A stretch of DNA of 64,000 nucleotides, from the IMG/VR virus record IMGVR_UViG_3300020195_000009, positions 124,001 through 188,000 of that record. One strand, written 5' to 3'. This DNA comes from a virus. Below the pieces are notes generated by a model. It was not told the origin of the DNA. It saw only the letters and a list, made by a program, of their open reading frames with translations, and did no database searches. The stretch's first letter is position 1; each line of letters begins with the position of its first letter. Positions 59,856-64,000 of this stretch are shown here, one piece after another. The position numbers and the translations under genes were made by a program.

Positions 59856-61445
59856 TTACCAGCGCTTGCTGCGGACCTTACCGACTTTTGCCTTGGAGGG
59901 CTCCGCAGGTGAGGCCGAGAGGGGCTCCCCTGAGGGTGCTACTAGGGACGGCCCCAGAGAGACCCCCCCAAGCAAGATGCTACCTCCGGCGCCATCCCCC
60001 ACCCCGCCGCTCCACGAGCCCCCTACGAGACCCCCAAGGTCGACGGGCGGGGCCGGGACTGCCGGGACTGCCGGGTCTGGTACCACCGGACCCGTGAACT
60101 CCTGGACCATCATGTCCTGCTGGGCGTTCGAGACCGAGTAGTTGTTCGAGACGAGGACCTCTTGATCCTCGGATGCCAGGCCGGAAGCTCGAAGGCCCCG
60201 CGTCATGGCCCTCCTCATCCCTGCCCGGTTTCCAGAGGTATCTCGATAGGAATCCTGGTTCAGATACATGGCGTTGACGTGCCCAGCAACAGCGGCAACA
60301 CCGACATGCCCTCGGGTATTAATCTCACCCCGAACATCCGCTAGAGCCGCCGCAGCCGCCACGAAGTTGCCACCACGGGCAAACTTCTCGGCTTCGACCT
60401 GAGCTTCCACGAGTTGGGCTCGGGCCACGACCTCATCGACTTCCTTCGTGGGGGTCTTCTGCTCGTCCCCGGCCTTGACGAACTGAACTTTAGCCTTGGC
60501 TTCGGCCGTCTTTGTGACGAGCTTCCCATCGGCGTCGATGACCTGGTACTTGAGCTTCACGTCAACAGCGTTGACCTGACGAGGCCCTGGTTGCTTCTGG
60601 GAGGCCAGCTTCACCATCAAGACGAGGTTCACATTCTCCTCGCTGAGAATGTGTGGAATCTTGACCTGAACTTCACCCGTGGTCTCCTCTTCGACATCGG
60701 CATCCGAGAGGACTTTTGTAACGAGGTGCCCGTTGTGAGGAATCACCTCAATCACGACGTCTTGAGCGTAGGTGGAAAGCAGACCCCCAAGCTCCTTCCC
60801 GAAGGCGGCAAGAGCCCCATCCGGGTCTCGGACGTAAGCGTAGTTGCCGTTCCCCTTCGTGGAGAGAGCCTGTAGGAGGTCTTGGTTGGCGTCGTCGCCG
60901 TACCCGAAGGCGGACACAGACGCCCTCCCAGCCTGCTTCTCCAGAAGACCATTCAAGCCCACAGGGTCCGTCACGCCATGGGTAGGCTGACCGTCCGTGA
61001 ACATGATGACCCGGACGAGGGTAGCCTCGGGAAGGTCCATCTCGTTCGCCGTTTGGAGACCGAGGAGCATCCCCGACGAGAAGTTGGTACCGCCTTCGAC
61101 CTTGAACCGGCCGACGAGGGCTTTGAGAGCCTCCTTGTTCTCGGGGATCATCTTCACCGGCTTGGCGTCGACACGAGCCGAATTGGAGAAGCTGATAATA
61201 CCGAGGTAATCCTCGGAGGAGAGGTGCTCAATGAGCTTCAGGATTGACTGCTTGGCGTAGGCCAGCTTGTCACCACCCATCGACCCCGAGATGTCGAGGA
61301 CCGGGAGGATGCAAAGCGGTGGGCGCTTGGCCTGCCAGTCGCCCTTGGGGGCGGTAAGGGAGACGACCAGGTGGAGGTCGTTGTCCTTGTCGTGGCGGAC
61401 GGATTCGTACGTGAATTGGGGCTTGATTTCCATGGGCTTCACCAT
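59856..61445 (-). CDS. VWA-domain protein with intact MIDAS
   Basis: 529 residues. VWA domain about residues 35-235: D51-x-S53-x-S55 in LDISGSMGGDK, the threonine in EGGTNFSSGM and an aspartate in MFTDGQPTHG complete the MIDAS for Mg/Mn. The region 250-400 is beta plus helical (VIEVIPHNGHLV). The tail is P/G/S-rich and disordered, ending KVGKVRSKRW. VWA domains mediate protein contacts; bacterial TerF/Ter-like and AAA-linked versions exist, but no MoxR-type ATPase is visible here. Role unknown. Transcribed just after a terminator. Confidence 0.85.
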   Translation of the reverse strand: MVKPMEIKPQFTYESVRHDKDNDLHLVVSLTAPKGDWQAKRPPLCILPVLDISGSMGGDKLAYAKQSILKLIEHLSSEDYLGIISFSNSARVDAKPVKMIPENKEALKALVGRFKVEGGTNFSSGMLLGLQTANEMDLPEATLVRVIMFTDGQPTHGVTDPVGLNGLLEKQAGRASVSAFGYGDDANQDLLQALSTKGNGNYAYVRDPDGALAAFGKELGGLLSTYAQDVVIEVIPHNGHLVTKVLSDADVEEETTGEVQVKIPHILSEENVNLVLMVKLASQKQPGPRQVNAVDVKLKYQVIDADGKLVTKTAEAKAKVQFVKAGDEQKTPTKEVDEVVARAQLVEAQVEAEKFARGGNFVAAAAALADVRGEINTRGHVGVAAVAGHVNAMYLNQDSYRDTSGNRAGMRRAMTRGLRASGLASEDQEVLVSNNYSVSNAQQDMMVQEFTGPVVPDPAVPAVPAPPVDLGGLVGGSWSGGVGDGAGGSILLGGVSLGPSLVAPSGEPLSASPAEPSKAKVGKVRSKRW

Positions 61446-61677
61446 CGAGAACGTGGGAGGTGCCGAGACGCGGAGGGTTGGACAAACCTCCCAAATCTCA
61501 ACGGTTTTCCGTTACGTCCGCGACTTCGCCCAAACCCTAAGGTGCGGCTCCGTCGAAATGAGACCCCAAGCCGAGGCGCGGTCCCGGATGATCATATTAC
61601 ACCGAAATGACGGCAGGGCTCCACCTTTTTCAAAGTGGAGCCCTGCCGGGGCCAGTAGGTCTCCCTTTCAGGAGTTG
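61446..61677. other. Intergenic stretch between HNH and VWA genes
   Basis: Contains the terminator hairpin at 61612-61647 and, on the coding strand just after it, an AT-rich TAATATGAT block near 61590-61600 that could be a -10 box; no convincing -35 was found. Nothing else is evident. Confidence 0.5.
61612..61647 (-). terminator. Terminator hairpin after the HNH gene
   Basis: GGCAGGGCTCCAC (61612-61624) pairs perfectly with GTGGAGCCCTGCC (61635-61647), a 13-bp stem with a loop of CTTTTTCAAA. It lies 31 bases after the HNH stop in the transcribed direction and precedes the VWA gene. Strong enough to terminate or protect mRNA. Confidence 0.8.
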
Positions 61678-62241
61678 TTACGCTGCGTGAGCGCCTACCA
61701 CGTAGTAGCCGTCACCGTGCTTGTGGGCCTTCGAGAGGTCCAGGTACGGCCCCCACGCTTCCGGGATCTTCCCCGCATCAATGAAGACCGGGTGAAGGGG
61801 GAGTGCATGAGGCTTGGCCGGCTTGCGGAGGAGGGTCATCTTGGCCTGCTCTGGTGTGCGCCCGCCCTTTCGGTCGTTGCACGGATAGCAGGAGGTCACG
61901 ATGTTGTCCCAGACCGTCTTTCCACCCTGCTTACGCGGGAGGACGTGGTCGTAGTTCAACTCCCTCATGGTGTACCGACCGCCGCAATACTGGCAGCGGA
62001 AGCCGTCACGGGTGAAGACGTTGATGCGGGAGAACTTGACACCCTTCTTGAAACCGCGAACCTGCTCTTTGAGCTGGAGTACGGCGGGGATGAAATACGA
62101 GGTCGACGGAGAACTGACCGTCTCTTCGTAATCCTCCAACACGGTGGCCTTCTCCTGGTACATGAGGCAGATCGCCTCCTCCCAGTTCAGGATCGCGTGG
62201 GGGAGTCCCCAGGAATTCAGAAGCAGTGTACGAGTCTCCAT
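61678..62241 (-). CDS. HNH endonuclease
   Basis: 187 residues. The C-terminal half is an HNH nuclease of the C-HNH-C type: CQYCGGRYT, then NYDHVLPRKQGGKTVWDNIV with catalytic histidine, and CYPCNDRKGGRT with the second zinc pair. N-terminal half (1-80) is helical and of unknown role. Such genes occur as free-standing homing nucleases or McrA-like enzymes. Position after tmRNA and a small gene suggests no structural link. Start ATG is behind AGGTAGG. Confidence 0.85.
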   Translation of the reverse strand: METRTLLLNSWGLPHAILNWEEAICLMYQEKATVLEDYEETVSSPSTSYFIPAVLQLKEQVRGFKKGVKFSRINVFTRDGFRCQYCGGRYTMRELNYDHVLPRKQGGKTVWDNIVTSCYPCNDRKGGRTPEQAKMTLLRKPAKPHALPLHPVFIDAGKIPEAWGPYLDLSKAHKHGDGYYVVGAHAA

Positions 62242-62307
62242 GACACACCTACCTTCGCCTTCTCTTCCTCATGACAGGCCTTCTTTCTGTTCGATGGCCA
62301 CCGAATT

Positions 62308-62332
62308 GAAGACGCTCACCATGAGCGTCTTC
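62308..62332 (-). terminator. Hairpin after the 69-residue gene
   Basis: GAAGACGCTCA (62308-62318) pairs with TGAGCGTCTTC (62322-62332), an 11-bp stem with a 3-base loop, 18 bases after the stop at 62351. On the minus strand it runs into AATTCGG, so it is likely a stabiliser or weak terminator. Confidence 0.7.
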
Positions 62333-62350
62333 TGACATTGAAGGGGGCGT

Positions 62351-62560
62351 CTAGGACGCTCGACCACTTGTCTGCTTACCCCTCGGGCGTCGGTACCAGA
62401 CAAAGAGCGCCTGACCGTAGGGGGTAGGGACCACATCCCTACCTAAGACCCTCACGCGGGTCTTCTTCTTCCAGTCAGCGTAGGCCCGGAACAGGTCCGG
62501 GGTCACCGGGAAGGGCTCCATCCCATCCGCAGGAGGGTTGAAGGAGGAGAGCAGTTTCAT
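62351..62560 (-). CDS. Hypothetical small basic protein
   Basis: 69 residues from ATG 62560 (MKLLSSFNPP). The frame continues to an ATG at 62632, but that part overlaps the 3' end of the tmRNA (62579), so 62560 is the better start. Basic C-terminus (WYRRPRGKQTSGRAS). No family recognised. Confidence 0.7.
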   Translation of the reverse strand: MKLLSSFNPPADGMEPFPVTPDLFRAYADWKKKTRVRVLGRDVVPTPYGQALFVWYRRPRGKQTSGRAS

Positions 62561-62578
62561 GACTTTAGACCTAATTTG

Positions 62579-62925
62579 TGGAGCTGCGGGGTACTGCCCC
62601 CCGGTCCTCCAGAAGTCCGATGACGCCTTCATTCACGTACGTAGTCGAAGTATCCCCCTCGACTGAGTTCGTAGATTCGGCCACGACCTATTCCCGCTGT
62701 TCCTCTCGACCTTTGCACCGCAAGACACGTGCTCGGTCCAGCCCTAGTGGTTGACAGGCTCTCCGCTACCAGGACGATCTGGCGGGAACCCGGCCTTCAG
62801 GCCGCCTTGAGAGCGGTGAAAGCGAAAGCGTTGTCGTTGGCGACTAGCTTGTGCTCGATTGAACAGGTCGAGCGCTGTTGTACGCAGATGTCACTTCTTT
62901 CCAGAGTCGAATCTATTTCAGCCCC
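62579..62925 (-). ncRNA. ssrA: tmRNA (one-piece)
   Basis: The 5' end GGGGCTG (62925-62919) followed by ATTCGACTC matches the conserved tmRNA start, and the 3' end CAGCTCC-A (62586-62579) pairs with it, including the G3-U70 wobble used by alanyl-tRNA synthetase. A 6-bp GCTCGA/TCGAGC helix fits PK1. The resume codon GCC at 62841 follows TAGTCGC; the tag is ANDNAFAFTALKAA, ending at TGA 62797 within a GGCC/GGCC helix. The 5-bp T-stem (CGGGG/CCCCG) has the loop GGCAGTA rather than TTCRANN. CCA is not encoded. Length 347, as expected. Rescues stalled ribosomes and tags proteins for proteolysis. Confidence 0.92.
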
Positions 62926-62973
62926 TTTCGTACTCCTACCCTACACCAAGAAGCATCGAAGAGCTAGTGCTAG

Positions 62974-63058
62974 TACCCGTAGAGGGAGTCGAACCCTCAG
63001 CGCCCACAAGGAGCCGCGAATTTTAAATTCACTGCGTCTGCCATTCCGCCACACGGGC
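62974..63058 (-). tRNA. tRNA-Leu (anticodon TAA)
   Basis: 85 bases. Acceptor GCCCGTG/TACGGGT with two G-U pairs, a typical leucine long variable arm, T-arm GAGGG-TTCGACT-CCCTC, anticodon loop TTTAAAA giving TAA. CCA not encoded. Shares a near-identical D-arm with the next tRNA. Confidence 0.93.
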
Positions 63059-63062
63059 CTAG

Positions 63063-63143
63063 TACTCAGGAAGGGGATCGAACCCTCACGGTTTTACCCG
63101 GTGGATTTTGAATCCACTGCGTCTGCCATTCCGCCACCTGAGC
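63063..63143 (-). tRNA. tRNA-Leu (anticodon CAA)
   Basis: 81 bases. Acceptor GCTCAGG/CCTGAGT, variable arm of class II type, T-arm with GGTTCGATCC, anticodon loop TTCAAAA giving CAA. CCA not encoded. Four bases separate it from the TAA leucine tRNA, with highly similar 5' halves. Confidence 0.93.
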
Positions 63144-63152
63144 AAGAAACAG

Positions 63153-63224
63153 TGCGCCATCTAGGAGTTGAACCTAGCCACCCCGCATATCAGACGGGGC
63201 CGTTCACCGGAAACATCATGGCGC
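63153..63224 (-). tRNA. tRNA-Ile (anticodon GAT)
   Basis: 72 bases. Acceptor GCGCCAT/ATGGCGC perfect, anticodon stem CCCGT/GCGGG around CTGATAT giving GAT, T-arm CTAGG-TTCAACT-CCTAG. CCA not encoded. Reading GAT supports isoleucine AUC/AUU codons. Confidence 0.9.
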
Positions 63225-63422
63225 AAACGGGAAGGGAACAGGAGCAAGAACAACTCTGCCCGACGTGACTTGCCTTGTTCGCCGATGCTTGGGAGAACCC
63301 AAGAACTCACGGAGAGCTAAGCCGGCCGTCACGTGACGGAGTGAGTCGGCCAACGGTTTTACCCGTTCCAGGTAGGCCCCTTCCCGAAACGAGGCTCCAG
63401 AAGAAGCCTCGTCCTAGACCCA
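63225..63422 (-). ncRNA. Candidate structured non-coding RNA region
   Basis: No ORF covers these 198 bases between the 172-residue gene and tRNA-Ile. Four hairpins follow each other: 63288-63303 (CTTGGG...CCCAAG), 63326-63339 (a perfect CCGTCA-CGTGACGG palindrome), 63352-63367 (AACGG...CCGTT) and 63389-63412 (ACGAGGCT...AGCCTCGT). The last is likely the terminator of the 172-residue gene. The others may be tRNA-processing signals or a small RNA. Confidence 0.5.
63389..63412 (-). terminator. Hairpin after the 172-residue gene
   Basis: ACGAGGCT (63389-63396) pairs with AGCCTCGT (63405-63412); on the transcribed strand the stem is followed by TTCGGG. It starts eleven bases past the stop at 63423. 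Confidence 0.6.
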
Positions 63423-63941
63423 TCACTCGAAGAGCGACGGATCCAAGTCTTCTACCTCGATCTCCCTGCCGTTGGCGACTGCAATAGCCGCCCTCAGCGA
63501 GCCGGCCTTCTTGCCGGTCTGGATGGCGAGCTTCACCGCATCTGCGGCGGTGATGGTGCGGATCGCACGGATCTGGTTTGGATCCCGCGTATCCACATCG
63601 TCCATATAGGACGGACGGCTGTTCTTCTCACTGACGGTGCTCTTCCACATCTTCTCGATGCGACCGACACCACCGATGCGCTTGATGGCCTCAGCGAGAG
63701 ACATCCTCTCCCCGTTCGCCTCAACCTGCACAGCGAGGTTGTACCTCATTTGAACGACCTGGAGCTTGGCCAAGGCCGCTTCCGCCTTGGCAAAGGTCTC
63801 GATCACCTCTTGAGGTGTCTCCTTTTGCTCGTCGGGGAACTTCTTGAGAGACTGATTGAAGGTCCCGGACGCCGTATCCCTTCTCAGCTCGTACTGTTTG
63901 ATCGCCTCTCTCAAGGCGTACCCTGACGTTTTCATCTTCAT
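63423..63941 (-). CDS. Hypothetical protein
   Basis: 172 residues, helical, K/E-rich in the first half (ALREAIKQYELRRDTAS, KAEAALAKLQVVQMRYNLAV) and globular in the second (LAEAIKRIGGVGRIEKMW). It is unlike any family I recognise, although several segments look conserved. It begins after the partial tRNA at the edge and is followed by hairpins and the tRNA cluster. Confidence 0.7.
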   Translation of the reverse strand: MKMKTSGYALREAIKQYELRRDTASGTFNQSLKKFPDEQKETPQEVIETFAKAEAALAKLQVVQMRYNLAVQVEANGERMSLAEAIKRIGGVGRIEKMWKSTVSEKNSRPSYMDDVDTRDPNQIRAIRTITAADAVKLAIQTGKKAGSLRAAIAVANGREIEVEDLDPSLFE

Positions 63942-63967
63942 CTCTCCGTTCCAAGTTACTACACCAG

Positions 63968-64000
63968 TACGAGGTGCGGGACTCGAACCCGCCTGGTCTA
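63968..64000 (-). tRNA. Partial tRNA, 5' end beyond the window
   Basis: The last 33 bases give, on the minus strand, the T-arm GCGGG-TTCGAGT-CCCGC followed by ACCTCGT and discriminator A, an acceptor 3' strand that would pair with ACGAGGT outside the window. The anticodon is not visible. Confidence 0.8.

Noticed and set aside
61585-61605. Promoter upstream of the VWA gene
   Set aside because: A -10-like TATGAT is visible but no matching -35; too weak to claim.
62560-62632. Extended N-terminus of the 69-residue protein (ATG at 62632)
   Set aside because: This stretch overlaps the 3' end of the tmRNA acceptor and T-stem, so the shorter start is preferred.

Overview
The window is a compact stretch of a large lytic tailed-phage genome (class Caudoviricetes, probably contractile-tailed given the gene set, but no tail gene is seen that proves it). 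Every gene I can support, protein or RNA, lies on the minus strand, so transcription runs from base 64000 towards base 1. Genes are tightly packed, many overlap by a few bases, and Shine-Dalgarno-like purine runs precede most starts. Tailed-phage hallmarks are all present: large terminase, portal, capsid maturation protease, HK97-type major capsid protein. The host cannot be fixed from sequence; moderate GC, a bacterial-type clamp loader, a class II ribonucleotide reductase, GroEL and a tmRNA fit a bacterial host with a B12-dependent lifestyle. The gene complement resembles that of large tmRNA-carrying phages such as the Bxz1 group, but that is only a comparison from memory.

In transcription order, the first block (64000-57000) is an RNA and protein-quality block: a partial tRNA, a structured non-coding stretch, tRNA-Ile, two tRNA-Leu genes, a complete one-piece tmRNA, an HNH nuclease, a von Willebrand A protein, a truncated 3'-5' exonuclease, the RNA ligase RtcB and the chaperonin GroEL, mixed with small zinc-ribbon proteins. 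The second block (57000-32000) is DNA metabolism: clamp-loader subunits delta-prime, delta and tau, beta clamp, primase, class II RNR, NAD-dependent ligase, RecD2-type helicase, a probable single-strand binding protein, RuvC-like resolvase, RecA, Mre11, a Rad50/SbcC ATPase that is split into two separate genes, and a Cas4/RecB-like nuclease. No DNA polymerase catalytic subunit lies in the window.

At the junction between replication and virion genes sit two striking genes: a fusion of a NusG-like transcription factor (NGN plus KOW) with a flap endonuclease/5'-3' exonuclease domain, and next to it a sigma-like factor with two helix-turn-helix regions. The third block (29500-1) is packaging and virion morphogenesis: terminase, a type IB topoisomerase, three tandem paralogues, portal, a 1310-residue low-complexity protein, protease, a glutamine-rich putative scaffold, a putative decoration protein, the major capsid protein, and then HU, two GIY-YIG superfamily proteins and hypothetical proteins.

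The best candidates for something new are: the NusG-FEN fusion beside a sigma-like factor; a 168-base structured RNA leader in front of the putative SSB gene, whose pairing and GNRA tetraloop only work on the transcribed strand; the split Rad50; a recurring N-terminal RVxxRY/F peptide shared by several packaging-block proteins including the topoisomerase; a protein with three copies of a cysteine-cluster module; and the tmRNA with tag ANDNAFAFTALKAA and an odd T-loop.
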